The position numbers and the translations under genes were made by a program. Source: Myxococcales bacterium UBA5297 (GTDB lineage: Bacteria; Myxococcota; Myxococcia; Myxococcales; UBA5297). Taken from it: a stretch of 17,976 nt of DNA. The notes under the pieces were generated by a model, which was not told the DNA's origin, made no database searches, and was given only the letters and a program-made list of their open reading frames with translations. This document shows, piece after piece, positions 8,284 through 16,111 of this stretch (position 1 is its first letter; each line of letters begins with the position of its first letter). The DNA is taken from assembly GCA_002408385.1 (NCBI GenBank), contig DHSB01000013.1, positions 529 to 18,504 of the forward strand, in the 5' to 3' direction.

Positions 8284-10641
8284 TCACTCACGGGTCTTCA
8301 ACACCGACACCAGCTCGAGCCGTGTCATCCAGCGCCAGACGATGCCCGCGACCGCCGCGGCCGAGGCGAGGACGACGAGCGCTGCGGAGACATAGCTCGC
8401 CCGGTCGAGCACGGCCGGCAGCCGGAAGAGATCCGAGGTGAGCGCCGCCGATAGCGCGAGGGCGAACGCGCGCCCGACGACGAATCCGATGGGGATGGCG
8501 AGCAGCACCTGCACCGCCAGCTCCTCGACCACGATGCGAAAGACCTCCGGGCGCGTGTAGCCGATGACCCGCAGCGTGGCGAGCTCGCGCTCGCGTTCGG
8601 CGAGCGCCACCCGCGCCGCGTTGTAGACCACCCCGGCGGCGATGATCGCCGCGAGCAGGTTGAGGACCGCGTTGAAGACCCCCAGGCTCTCCTCCATCGT
8701 GCGCTGGAACGACTCGAGCGCCGCCGAGCGCAGCGTCACTCCGGCCACGCCCGGACGCTCACGCAGCCGCTCGAAGAGCTGCTGCTCGGCGGCCGGATCG
8801 ACTTCCAGCCACGCGCCGGAGATCACCCTGCCCTCCTCGAGCAGCGCGTTGAGCGCGTCGAGCCGCATGTAGGCCGAGACCCCGACCAGATCGTCGACCA
8901 GGCCGCTCACCCGCACCGTGCGCGTCGGGCGGCGCCCCTCGAGCACCTCGACCACCAGAGTGTCTCCGGGCCGGACCTTAAGGATGCGGGCGAGCTGCCG
9001 GCTGAGGATCACGCCCTCGGGCGGCAGCGTCACCACCTGGCCGTCGTCACTGACCACGCGCCGCAGGCTCGCGCGCGGCGCCATGCCGGTGAGCGGCGTG
9101 CGGTAGGTCCGTTGGTCCGAGCGCAGCACCGTCGCCACCGCCCGATACGGCTCGGCCTGATGGACCCCGGGCAGCGCCTCGATCTCGTAGAGCGCGCCGA
9201 TGGGCTCGGGGTCGACGAAGCTGACCGCGAGGTCCTCGCGCTGGACCAGGCCGAACTGGAACTCGACGAGGAAGACCAGCGCGTGGCCCGAGTAGCTGCC
9301 GGCGACGACCACCGCGACGCCCGCGGCGATGCCGAGCACGGTGAGCGCCGAGCGCAGCGGCCTGCGCTCGAGGCTGCGCAGCACCATCCGGCCCGGCACC
9401 GAGACGAGCCGCCCGAGCCCGACCCGCTCGAGCGTCGTGGGCTTGAAGCTCGCCGGCGGCTCGGGGCGCATCGCCTCGGCGGGCGCGAGCTTCACCGCGC
9501 GGCGCACCGAGCCGCCGACGCCGAGGGCTGCGGCCCCGAAGGCGAGCAGCGCGGCGACGAAGAGCGCCCCGAGCCCGGTCTCGAGCACGAGGAAGGGGAA
9601 GCGGTAGTACTGCACGTAGATGCGCGTGAACGCCGAGCCCATCAGAAAGCCGAGCCCGACGCCGCCCATCAAACCCGCGAGCACGATGAGGCCGACGAAG
9701 CTCGCGTAGTGCCAGCCGATCTCGAGGTTGCTGCGGCCGAGGGCCTTGAGCGTGCCTATCTGCTGGCGCTGCGTGGCGATAAGCCTCGAGAGCACCACGC
9801 TCAGCAGGAAGGCCGCGACTCCGAGGAAGATGCTCGGCACCGCGATGGCGGTGGAGCGGAGCTGCTTGATCTCCTCGGACAAGAAGCGGTGCGAGACCTG
9901 GCGGTCGCGCCCGTAGGCGTCGATCCCGCCGTAGGGCTCGAGCAACTGGTCGACGGCCGCGATGACCTCCTCCTCGACCGCGCCCGGCGACAGGCGCACC
10001 GACAGGTCGTTGAAGGCGCCCTCCATGTCGAAGGCCGCCTCGAGGCCGTCGCGGGTCATCCAGAAGACCCCGAAGTGCGCGTCGTCGGGCATCAAGTCGC
10101 CGGGGCGGATGGCGTAGGTGAACTCCGGCGAGAGCGCGATGCCGACCACCCGCACCGTCTCCCGATTGCCGCTGATCACCATCCCCAGCTCGTCGCCGGG
10201 GACGAGCCGGTGCACCTCGGCGAAGCCCTCGCTCACCAGCGCCTCGTCGTCGGCCGTGGGCAGGCGCCCGGTGCGCAGGTGCAGGCGATTCAGGTCCGGC
10301 TGCGCGCCGGCGGGCACCGAGACCACCGTCGCGGTCGCCGGCTCGTCGAAGCCCGGCAGCTCCAGGCTGGCCGAGGCGACGACCCGGGTCTCGGCCTGCG
10401 CGACGCCGGGGATGGCGCGCACCCTCTCGACCAGCGTCTGGGGCGCGCGCCGCAGCGAGGCGAAGACGTCCGGGAAGCGGTAGCGCTCGTAGTAGGCGCG
10501 CTGCGTCTCGAGCAGCGACTGGTAGGTCCAGGTCGAGCCGAGGTAGGCCGCCGAGGCGATGGCGACGAGCAGCCCGATGGCGAAGGCCTGGCCTTTCGCC
10601 TGCCACAGATCGCGCAGCAGCATGCGGGTGAGCGGCCTCAC
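8284..10641 (-). CDS. ABC transporter permease with two FtsX domains (MacB/LolC-like)
   Basis: Inner-membrane permease of an export or mechanotransmission-type ABC system, 785 aa. The order is: first membrane helix (about residues 17-37), a MacB-like periplasmic domain (about 40-255), FtsX domain 1 with three helices (about 268-380, including [10 protein letters not shown]), a second anchor helix (about 430-450, [15 protein letters not shown]), a second periplasmic domain, and a C-terminal FtsX domain (about 665-780, including [14 protein letters not shown]). This duplicated architecture differs from single-FtsX MacB and matches the large DUF214-type exporters. I chose GTG 10641, which overlaps the ATPase stop (GTGA) and has GAGGAG eight bases upstream. 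GTG 10644 and ATG 10623 are alternatives; the longer open frame upstream is a shadow of the ATPase gene. Confidence 0.92.
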   Translation of the reverse strand: MRPLTRMLLRDLWQAKGQAFAIGLLVAIASAAYLGSTWTYQSLLETQRAYYERYRFPDVFASLRRAPQTLVERVRAIPGVAQAETRVVASASLELPGFDEPATATVVSVPAGAQPDLNRLHLRTGRLPTADDEALVSEGFAEVHRLVPGDELGMVISGNRETVRVVGIALSPEFTYAIRPGDLMPDDAHFGVFWMTRDGLEAAFDMEGAFNDLSVRLSPGAVEEEVIAAVDQLLEPYGGIDAYGRDRQVSHRFLSEEIKQLRSTAIAVPSIFLGVAAFLLSVVLSRLIATQRQQIGTLKALGRSNLEIGWHYASFVGLIVLAGLMGGVGLGFLMGSAFTRIYVQYYRFPFLVLETGLGALFVAALLAFGAAALGVGGSVRRAVKLAPAEAMRPEPPASFKPTTLERVGLGRLVSVPGRMVLRSLERRPLRSALTVLGIAAGVAVVVAGSYSGHALVFLVEFQFGLVQREDLAVSFVDPEPIGALYEIEALPGVHQAEPYRAVATVLRSDQRTYRTPLTGMAPRASLRRVVSDDGQVVTLPPEGVILSRQLARILKVRPGDTLVVEVLEGRRPTRTVRVSGLVDDLVGVSAYMRLDALNALLEEGRVISGAWLEVDPAAEQQLFERLRERPGVAGVTLRSAALESFQRTMEESLGVFNAVLNLLAAIIAAGVVYNAARVALAERERELATLRVIGYTRPEVFRIVVEELAVQVLLAIPIGFVVGRAFALALSAALTSDLFRLPAVLDRASYVSAALVVLASAAAVAGIVWRWMTRLELVSVLKTRE

Positions 10642-11357
10642 CACTCGATCTCCTCGGGAGGGACCTTGACCGCGTTGCGCGTCTCGCGGGCGATGCGCCC
10701 GTCGTGCATCACCAGGACCCGGTCGGCCATCCCAGCGATGGCCGCGTTGTGCGTGATGATGACCACCGTCGTGCCCAGCTCCGCGTTGACCCGGTGCAGG
10801 ACCTGGAGCACGACCTTGCCCGTCGTCACGTCGAGCGCGCCGGTCGGCTCGTCGCACAGCAGCACGTCCGGGTTCTTCGCCACCGCGCGGGCGATGGCGA
10901 CCCGCTGCTGCTCGCCGCCCGAGAGCTGGGAAGGGAAGTGATCCATGCGCTCGGCCAGCCCGACCATCGCCAGGGCCTGCTCCGAGCCGATCGGCCGCTC
11001 GGAGATCTCCGCGCCGAGCTCGACGTTCTCGCGGGCCGTCAGGCTCGGGACCAGGTTGTAGAACTGGAAGACGAAGCCGACGTGCTCGCGCCGATAGCGC
11101 GTCAGCTCGCGGTCGCCGGCGGCGACGAGGTCGTGGTCGCGAAAGCGCACCCGCCCCGCGGTCGGCGTGTCGAGGCCGCCCAAGATGTTGAGCAGGGTCG
11201 ACTTGCCGCTACCCGAAGGCCCGAGCAGCACCACGAACTCGCCGTCGTAGAGCGACAGATCGACCCCCCGCAGCGCCGGCACCTCCACCTCGCCCATCCG
11301 ATAGATCTTGGTGAGCCCGCGCGCCTCGAAGGCCGGAGTCTGCGCCTCGGGGCGCAC
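10638..11357 (-). CDS. ABC transporter ATP-binding protein (LolD/MacB type)
   Basis: Cytoplasmic ATPase of the exporter whose permease and adaptor follow on the same strand. The 239-aa protein shows Walker [10 protein letters not shown] (46-54), Q-loop Gln98 in VFQFYNL, signature LSGGEQQR (145-152), Walker [13 protein letters not shown] (165-176) and H-loop His203. FQFYNLVP and DEPTGALD are characteristic of the LolD/MacB/FtsE class. I chose GTG 11357 because GGGAGG lies five bases before it and the family N-terminus ([12 protein letters not shown]) starts a few residues later; the frame stays open further upstream without similarity. The three genes are contiguous (overlap, then a three-base gap), so they form one operon. 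The substrate cannot be told: peptide, lipoprotein, lipid or drug are all possible for this class. Confidence 0.94.
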   Translation of the reverse strand: MRPEAQTPAFEARGLTKIYRMGEVEVPALRGVDLSLYDGEFVVLLGPSGSGKSTLLNILGGLDTPTAGRVRFRDHDLVAAGDRELTRYRREHVGFVFQFYNLVPSLTARENVELGAEISERPIGSEQALAMVGLAERMDHFPSQLSGGEQQRVAIARAVAKNPDVLLCDEPTGALDVTTGKVVLQVLHRVNAELGTTVVIITHNAAIAGMADRVLVMHDGRIARETRNAVKVPPEEIEW

Positions 11358-11791
11358 CTGATCCTCCCTGCGTCTTTGGCCTGCCCGGTGCCCGCTGACA
11401 CGACCGCCGACTGCGAGACCTCTCGCCTTCACGATCGACAGCGCTCCAGCGACCCGCCACCTGCAGCGCTTGCAGAGCACGTTCGCCCGACAGTCGAGAG
11501 GCGGGAATCGGGAATCGGGAGTCGAGTCGAGAGCGGCGTCGAGGAGGTCAAGCGAGGTCGAGATGCCCCCGGTCAGTGGAGTCGAGAGGCCGAGCGAAGT
11601 CGACCCGCGCGCCGTGGGGGAGTGGGTTTGGAGGTAGGAGTCGCTGCGAAGGCAAAGAGCTCCGAAGACCAAGCTCAGCCGTTCAGAGGCCTCACCGGGC
11701 GGCCGAGCAACGGGAAGCAGCCGAAACGCGATCTGTCTCGCGTCACCGCACCCGCCTCCAGCTTCGCGCGTCGTCGCGAGTTCGGACCCAT
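11358..11791. other. divergent intergenic region with short direct repeats
   Basis: This region between the minus-strand export operon and the plus-strand Hsp20 gene shows no convincing gene. Around 11500-11605 it holds short direct repeats: GGGAATC twice then GGGAGTC, and several GTCGAG-containing words. GAGCGAAGTCGA at 11592-11603 is the inverse copy of a word at 1840-1851. A promoter for the export operon should lie here on the minus strand, but I could not pick one out. Confidence 0.45.
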
Positions 11792-11819
11792 TTGACAGCG
11801 CCTTTTCCCTGTCTACGTT
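11792..11819 (+). promoter_or_regulatory. sigma70-like promoter of the Hsp20 gene
   Basis: A perfect -35 TTGACA (11792-11797) is followed after 16 bases by TACGTT (11814-11819), which keeps the T, A and final T of the -10 consensus. This leaves a leader of about 75 bases before ATG 11902. I see no CIRCE element and no obvious heat-shock sigma factor box. Confidence 0.6.
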
Positions 11820-11901
11820 TCTGAGCGTCAAGGACGGCCGGGGATGAAAAGAAACCCCGAGGCCACTGGACAACTCGAACCAGACTCGTGGAGGTACTGC
11901 C

Positions 11902-12351
11902 ATGGCGATCACTCGCTGGGAGAAGGATCTTTCGCGCTTGCACGATGAGCTGAACCGCATGTTCGACGACCGCATGTTCCGCTGGCGGCTGACGCGACCG
12001 GCCGAAGAGGAGCTCGGCGCCGGCTTCTACCCGCCGGTGGACATCTACGAGGACGCCGAGGGGGTGACCATCACCGTCGAGGTGCCGGGCATCGAGGCCA
12101 AGGACGTAGACCTGCGCATCGAGAACAACGTCCTGACCCTGCGCGGCGAGCGCAAGCTCGAGCGCGAGGAGAAGAAGGACAATTACCGGCGCATCGAGCG
12201 CACCTACGGGACCTTCTCGCGCTCGTTCACCTTGCCGCCCATCGTGGACACCGAGAAGGTGAAGGCCGAGGCCAAGAACGGCCTGCTGATGGTCCACCTG
12301 CCCAAGCGCGAGGAGAGCAAGCCGCGCAGCATCAAGGTGAACGTGCAGTAG
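11902..12351 (+). CDS. Hsp20/alpha-crystallin small heat-shock protein
   Basis: ATP-independent cytoplasmic holdase chaperone that keeps unfolding proteins soluble. The 149-aa length is typical for bacterial class A Hsp20. The N-terminal helix ([18 protein letters not shown]) leads into an alpha-crystallin domain (about residues 42-138) that contains [32 protein letters not shown], the [11 protein letters not shown] strand and [12 protein letters not shown]. The short tail ends SIKVNVQ, carrying an IxV-type motif that docks on neighbouring subunits. The start is supported by GGAGG (11890-11894) seven bases before the ATG. It is a single-gene unit with its own promoter upstream and terminator downstream. 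Confidence 0.97.
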   Translation: MAITRWEKDLSRLHDELNRMFDDRMFRWRLTRPAEEELGAGFYPPVDIYEDAEGVTITVEVPGIEAKDVDLRIENNVLTLRGERKLEREEKKDNYRRIERTYGTFSRSFTLPPIVDTEKVKAEAKNGLLMVHLPKREESKPRSIKVNVQ

Positions 12352-12459
12352 CGAAAGGAGGAGCCAGCGAGCACGACGACAGACCAACCGCAGCTCTGAA
12401 GACGTGACTCGACAGGCTCGTGCCTGTCGCCCGGCCCGCCGGAAGGCGGCCGCGACCTG

Positions 12460-12498
12460 GAGCGCCGTTCCCCGCTGGGGACGGCGCTCGTTCTTTCT
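12460..12498 (+). terminator. rho-independent terminator after the Hsp20 gene
   Basis: GAGCGCCGTTCCCC (12460-12473) pairs with GGGGACGGCGCTC (12477-12489) around the loop GCT, with one bulged base, followed by the T-rich GTTCTTTCT. It lies 108 bases after the Hsp20 stop, so the downstream DUF262 gene probably has its own promoter. Confidence 0.8.
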
Positions 12499-12582
12499 GG
12501 CTGCCATGGCCGGTGCCCGTGACGGGAGGAATCCGCTCTGGCGCTCGCGGAGCCAGCGTCCCCACGGGCGCAGGCTAACCCG

Positions 12583-12614
12583 GGGGAATGGCTGGCGATT
12601 TATCCCCGTTCCCC
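12583..12614. promoter_or_regulatory. dyad just upstream of the DUF262-HipA pair
   Basis: GGGGAATGG (12583-12591) can pair with CCGTTCCCC (12606-12614) over 9 bp, one of them G-U, enclosing the AT-rich CTGGCGATTTATCC. The dyad ends 13 bases before ATG 12628, and no Shine-Dalgarno is visible. It could be an operator over a promoter whose -10 lies in ATTTAT, or a hairpin limiting translation. The function is inferred from position only. Confidence 0.35.
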
Positions 12615-12627
12615 ACAAGATGAGCTC

Positions 12628-14241
12628 ATGGAAGTCAGAACCAGCGAGAGGCCGAAGGCTCGGCAATACTCCGTGCAGGAACTGGTGGAGATGGCTCAGC
12701 GCGGGGAGCTGCGCGTTCCCGAGTGGCAGCGCCTGTTCAAGTGGAAGACGAACAACATCCGCGAGCTGCTCGACAGTCTCGAGAAGGGCTTCCCCATCGG
12801 CACGCTGCTGCTTTGGAAGAGGCCAGAGCCCGCGCCCGCCGGCACTCTGCAACTCGGGCCCCATGCCTTTCCAGTGAAGCAGTCGGCAGATGCCCTCTGG
12901 GTCATCGACGGCCGCCAGCGCCTCACCACGCTCGCAGGCGTTTTCTGGCGACGCGGCTCCCCGGACCGTGATCCCGGCACCCGCGACATGTTCACCTGGG
13001 CCTACGACTTGAGCTCTGGCGAGTGGCTCAATCCGGGCGCCAAGGAAGCATGGAAACCCGAGTGGCTGCCCGCTGACAGGCTGGTCGACGCAACGGACCT
13101 CGTCGCCTGGATTGCCTCCCGTGCGGACGCGCTCACCCCCGAGATGAAGGCCCGTGCGAGCTCTTTGGCCCGTGACATCCGCGAGTACGAAATCCCCGCG
13201 GTCATCGTCGCCGCCGAAAGAGACGAAACCCTGCGCGTCATCTTTCAGCGCACCAATGACGCCGGCGTCAGGCTCAGGGCGAACGAGACCTTCGATGCGC
13301 TCCAGGGCGCATTGACGGCCGAGCGGCCTTCCACCATTCGCGAATTGGCGACGGTCCCGGTGGAAATGGGCTTCGGCAAGCTCGACCCGGATTGGCTCCT
13401 TAAAATCGTCATTCAGGTTGCGGGAGGCGACTTTACCAACGCGCACGTCACCGATAACGCGTCGGCTGCGGATATCCCGCGGACCGCGGACGCGCTGCGC
13501 CGAGCGCTCGCATTCTTGATGGCGGACGTGGGCATCCCCAATGAAGCGTTGCTGCCCTACCGACTTCCGCTCGCTGTCCTGACCGCGTTCTTCGACAAGC
13601 ACCCGAGCCCCAAGCCGCGCAGCCTCGACTTGCTCGCCCGTTGGGTCTGGCGGGGCGCAGCTTCTGGTGAGCACCAGGGCGAGAACATCCCCACAGTACG
13701 CAGCCTCTTCTCGGCAATCGATGAGCAGGAAGAGCCGTCGGTCCAGCGGTTGCTCGCGCTCTCGTCTCGGTCCCCCCCGGGCTTTCGCTCCTTCGCCCGA
13801 GTCAATACCCGCACCGCGGCGACGCGCCTCGAGCTGCTTGCGCTGCTCTCCCTGATGCCTCGCGACCTCGAAACCGGCGCCGAGCTCGATGGAGCTGGCC
13901 TTATTGCGAGCCATGGAAGCAAGGCTCTGCCTGCCGTGGTCTCGAATGGGAATTCTGGAAGAGGAGAATTGGCAGAAACCATGGTCAATCGAGTTGCCCA
14001 ACCCCCGGAACGGCGTCACGTCGACGATCTGCTCGCGCAGGCACCCGAGAGCTGGGCATCGACCCACGGGGTGGATGGAAGGGCCCAGGATTACTTGCGC
14101 AACGGACAGCTCGACCGCTTTCTCGAAGCCCGGCATGCGCGCCTCTCGACGCTCTTTCGCGAATTCCTCGAGGCGCGCACGCGCCCCGACGAACCCGACA
14201 GACCCTCGATCTCGTCCTTGATTATCGAGGACGCACCATGA
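12628..14241 (+). CDS. DUF262 (GmrSD/ParB-like) family protein
   Basis: A 537-aa protein with the DUF262 N-terminal domain found in GmrS-, BrxU- and SspE-type DNA-modification-dependent restriction factors. Visible signatures are VPEWQRLFKWKTNNIRELLD (about residues 30-49), GFPIGTLLLW, the hallmark IDGRQRLTTL (93-102, usually DGQQR) and IFQRTNDAGVRLRANE (205-220). The C-terminal part (VNRV...ARHARLSTLFREFLEAR) resembles the tail of family members, but I cannot find the HIxP-type DUF1524 HNH motif, so nuclease activity through that domain is doubtful. ATG 12628 is preceded by a dyad and no clear Shine-Dalgarno. The stop overlaps the HipA-like start (ATGA), so the two products are probably made together. 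Codon choice is less GC-biased than in flanking genes, suggesting acquisition. Confidence 0.82.
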   Translation: MEVRTSERPKARQYSVQELVEMAQRGELRVPEWQRLFKWKTNNIRELLDSLEKGFPIGTLLLWKRPEPAPAGTLQLGPHAFPVKQSADALWVIDGRQRLTTLAGVFWRRGSPDRDPGTRDMFTWAYDLSSGEWLNPGAKEAWKPEWLPADRLVDATDLVAWIASRADALTPEMKARASSLARDIREYEIPAVIVAAERDETLRVIFQRTNDAGVRLRANETFDALQGALTAERPSTIRELATVPVEMGFGKLDPDWLLKIVIQVAGGDFTNAHVTDNASAADIPRTADALRRALAFLMADVGIPNEALLPYRLPLAVLTAFFDKHPSPKPRSLDLLARWVWRGAASGEHQGENIPTVRSLFSAIDEQEEPSVQRLLALSSRSPPGFRSFARVNTRTAATRLELLALLSLMPRDLETGAELDGAGLIASHGSKALPAVVSNGNSGRGELAETMVNRVAQPPERRHVDDLLAQAPESWASTHGVDGRAQDYLRNGQLDRFLEARHARLSTLFREFLEARTRPDEPDRPSISSLIIEDAP

Positions 14242-15464
14242 CCGCCCCTGTCGCTGTCGCCAGCCTCGGCATCTACCTCGGCGAAGACCTGGTCGGCGAA
14301 ATCGTCGTGCGCGAGGACGACCGGACTGAGTTCAGCTTCAACAGCCGATACCTCTCGATGCACCCGCGGCCAGTGCTCGGCCAGCAATTCGAGGACGATC
14401 TGCGCTCGACCTGGCGCTCGCGAATGCAATTGCCGCCGTTCTTCTCGAACCTGCTACCCGAGGAGCGTTTGCGTGAGCTGGTCGCCGCGCAGATCGGCGT
14501 CTCTACGGCCCGCGAGGCACATCTGCTCGCCTATCTCGGGGAGGATCTTCCGGGGGCGGTCCGCGCCCTCCCCAGCGGCTCGCTCCCGCCGGTCTCGCCG
14601 GAGGAGAGCCTCCCTCACGCCGCCGATCTCAGCCATCCGATCAAGTTTTCGCTCGCCGGAATGCAGCCCAAGCTTTCTATGCTGCGAGAAGGGCGCAGCC
14701 TGACCTTCCCAGCCTCGGGTCGTGGCGGCAATTGGCTGGTGAAGATGCCGAGCCCGCGGTTTGCCGGCGTTCCGGAGAACGAATTCCTGACCATGACCTG
14801 GGCCCGCGAGAGCGGGATCACCGTCCCCGAATTCGAATTGGTCTCCGTCGCCATTCTGGAGAATCTCCCGGAGGAGATGCGTGAGGCGGCAGGTATGGCA
14901 TTTGCCATTCGCCGCTTCGACCGTCCTTCGGAGGGCCGGCTGCACATCGAGGACTTCGCGCAGGTTCTTGGCGTCTTCCCGAGCTACCAAGGCAAGTACA
15001 AGAGCGCCAACTATGAAACCCTCGCAGCAATCATCCGGCGGTTGCACGAGCCCTCGTACGCGGAGTTTCTTCGACGCTTGGTCTTCGTCGCGCTGAGCGC
15101 CAATGGCGATGCCCACTTGAAGAACTGGTCGCTGTGGTACCCCGACCGCGTTCACCCCCAGCTCGCTCCCGCCTATGACCTCGTCTCGACCATCGAGTTC
15201 CTGCCCAACGACCACCTGGGATTGAATCTCGCCCGCTCCAAGGAGTGGTCACACGTGCGTCTGGCAAGCTTCGATTCGCTCGCGCGCAAGATTGGCGCCG
15301 ACCCGCAGGAGACAATCCAGATCGTGAAGGACGCCGTCATCTGCACGCTTGACGCTTGGCAGCGCGTTCGGGAAGGAGCAACGAAGTCGCTCGCCGAGAA
15401 GCTCGAGCAGCATTGGAAGCGGTTGCCCCTCGCCGCCGACGCGACCGGCCATCCTGCCGCCTGA
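14238..15464 (+). CDS. HipA-like serine/threonine kinase (toxin family)
   Basis: Likely protein kinase of the HipA superfamily. E. coli HipA phosphorylates glutamyl-tRNA synthetase and halts growth; the target here is unknown. The 408-aa protein is full length. It has an N-subdomain resembling the HipA_N/HipS fold (GIYLGEDLVGEI, FFSNLLPEERLRELVA, LAYLGEDLPGAVRAL; residues 1-115). The Gly-rich loop is FSLAGMQPKL (137-146), where Ser138 matches the autophosphorylated Ser of HipA. VKMP is the probable ATP lysine strand, followed by ENEF, the catalytic loop NGDAHLKN (289-296, base Asp291) and metal-binding Asp314 in APAYDLVST. No HipB helix-turn-helix gene flanks it; its only partner is the overlapping DUF262 gene. 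It could be a toxin awaiting neutralisation or a non-toxic defence kinase. Confidence 0.88.
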   Translation: MTAPVAVASLGIYLGEDLVGEIVVREDDRTEFSFNSRYLSMHPRPVLGQQFEDDLRSTWRSRMQLPPFFSNLLPEERLRELVAAQIGVSTAREAHLLAYLGEDLPGAVRALPSGSLPPVSPEESLPHAADLSHPIKFSLAGMQPKLSMLREGRSLTFPASGRGGNWLVKMPSPRFAGVPENEFLTMTWARESGITVPEFELVSVAILENLPEEMREAAGMAFAIRRFDRPSEGRLHIEDFAQVLGVFPSYQGKYKSANYETLAAIIRRLHEPSYAEFLRRLVFVALSANGDAHLKNWSLWYPDRVHPQLAPAYDLVSTIEFLPNDHLGLNLARSKEWSHVRLASFDSLARKIGADPQETIQIVKDAVICTLDAWQRVREGATKSLAEKLEQHWKRLPLAADATGHPAA

Positions 15465-15503
15465 TCAGCCGGCGGGCCGATGGAAGCACGGGCGCATTTC
15501 GGC

Positions 15504-15509
15504 TATTTT
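15504..15509 (+). promoter_or_regulatory. -10-like TATTTT, probable leaderless start
   Basis: TATTTT ends 9 bases before ATG 15519, the same spacing as TAGACT before ATG 5981. No Shine-Dalgarno precedes this ATG. This suggests transcription begins at or next to the start codon. Confidence 0.45.
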
Positions 15510-15518
15510 GCCGGCACT

Positions 15519-15866
15519 ATGAAAAAGATCCTGAGCATCTTCGTCATCGGTTTCGCCTGCGCCGCCGGCCTGTTTGGCGCGCTCAACTACCACTTCATCC
15601 GCACGTCCAAGAAGCTCGTCATCGAGCGCAAGGCCGAGATGGGCTTCAAGGACACCTTCGTCGACACGCGCGAGTGGGGTCCCATCGACTACCTGAAGAA
15701 CCCGGGCGTCGCGAACGTGCTGGCGCGCGGCGGGCTCAAGGACTTGCTCGGCGACAGCAAGGACGCGTCGAAAAAGGCCGAGAAAGAGGCGAAGCGGCTC
15801 ATCGACGAAGGCCAGAAGGCCATTGGCGACGCGCTCGAAGAGGCCGGGAAGAAGCTCAAGAAGTAG
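15519..15866 (+). CDS. small membrane-anchored hypothetical protein
   Basis: I do not recognise this 115-aa protein. MKKILSIFVIGFACAAGLFGAL is a membrane anchor or uncleaved signal (residues 3-22). A compact middle follows (RTSKKLVIERKAEMGFKDTF, then REWGPIDYLKNPGVANVLAR), and then a charged Lys/Glu/Ala helix from about 80 to the end (DASKKAEKEAKRLIDEGQ...GKKLKK), probably on the periplasmic face. The ATG at 15519 is preferred over the in-frame ATG 15480, because the extra 13 residues would spoil the anchor and the -10-like box lies between them. It sits 54 bases after the HipA-like gene and 245 bases before the hydrogenase-like gene, so an operon with either is uncertain. The gap after it (15867-16111) shows no gene or clear signal. 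Confidence 0.72.
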   Translation: MKKILSIFVIGFACAAGLFGALNYHFIRTSKKLVIERKAEMGFKDTFVDTREWGPIDYLKNPGVANVLARGGLKDLLGDSKDASKKAEKEAKRLIDEGQKAIGDALEEAGKKLKK

Positions 15867-16111
15867 GGGCGCCAGAGCCCGCTCGACCGCGTCCAGGCAT
15901 GTGGAGCCCGCGCCCGCTCACCCCGAGCGTAGAGGCGACCCGCGGGAGCCGCGGAGTCGAGTCGGTCCGGGCAAAATCGACGGCCGAGCAGCAGGGACGC
16001 GCAGCAGCGCGCCCGTCCCCGCGGGCCATCCCCGACGCCCCTTCCCACGCCTCCCGCCCACCGTCTCGGGCCGGCCCTCCGCCCGCGACCGTCTCCGCTC
16101 CGAGGATCGCC

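Noticed and set aside
9112..10941. A plus-strand open frame of about 600 codons opposite the FtsX permease
   Set aside because: It is a mirror of the permease codons, with a His/Arg/Glu-rich low-complexity product.
11358..11975. An upstream extension of the LolD-type ATPase
   Set aside because: There is no similarity upstream of GTG 11357, which has a good Shine-Dalgarno.
11743..14136. A very long minus-strand open frame (about 800 codons) opposite the Hsp20 and DUF262 genes
   Set aside because: It runs antisense to two clearly homologous genes and has no recognisable domains; high GC makes such open frames common.
12628..14241. Calling the DUF262 protein the antitoxin of HipA
   Set aside because: It has no helix-turn-helix or HipB likeness; its role is open, so I kept the family name only.
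15356..16111. An upstream in-frame extension that would fuse 252 residues to the hydrogenase-like protein
   Set aside because: The extension is Arg/Ala-rich, overlaps the HipA-like and small-protein genes and has no domain; ATG 16112 begins the family sequence.
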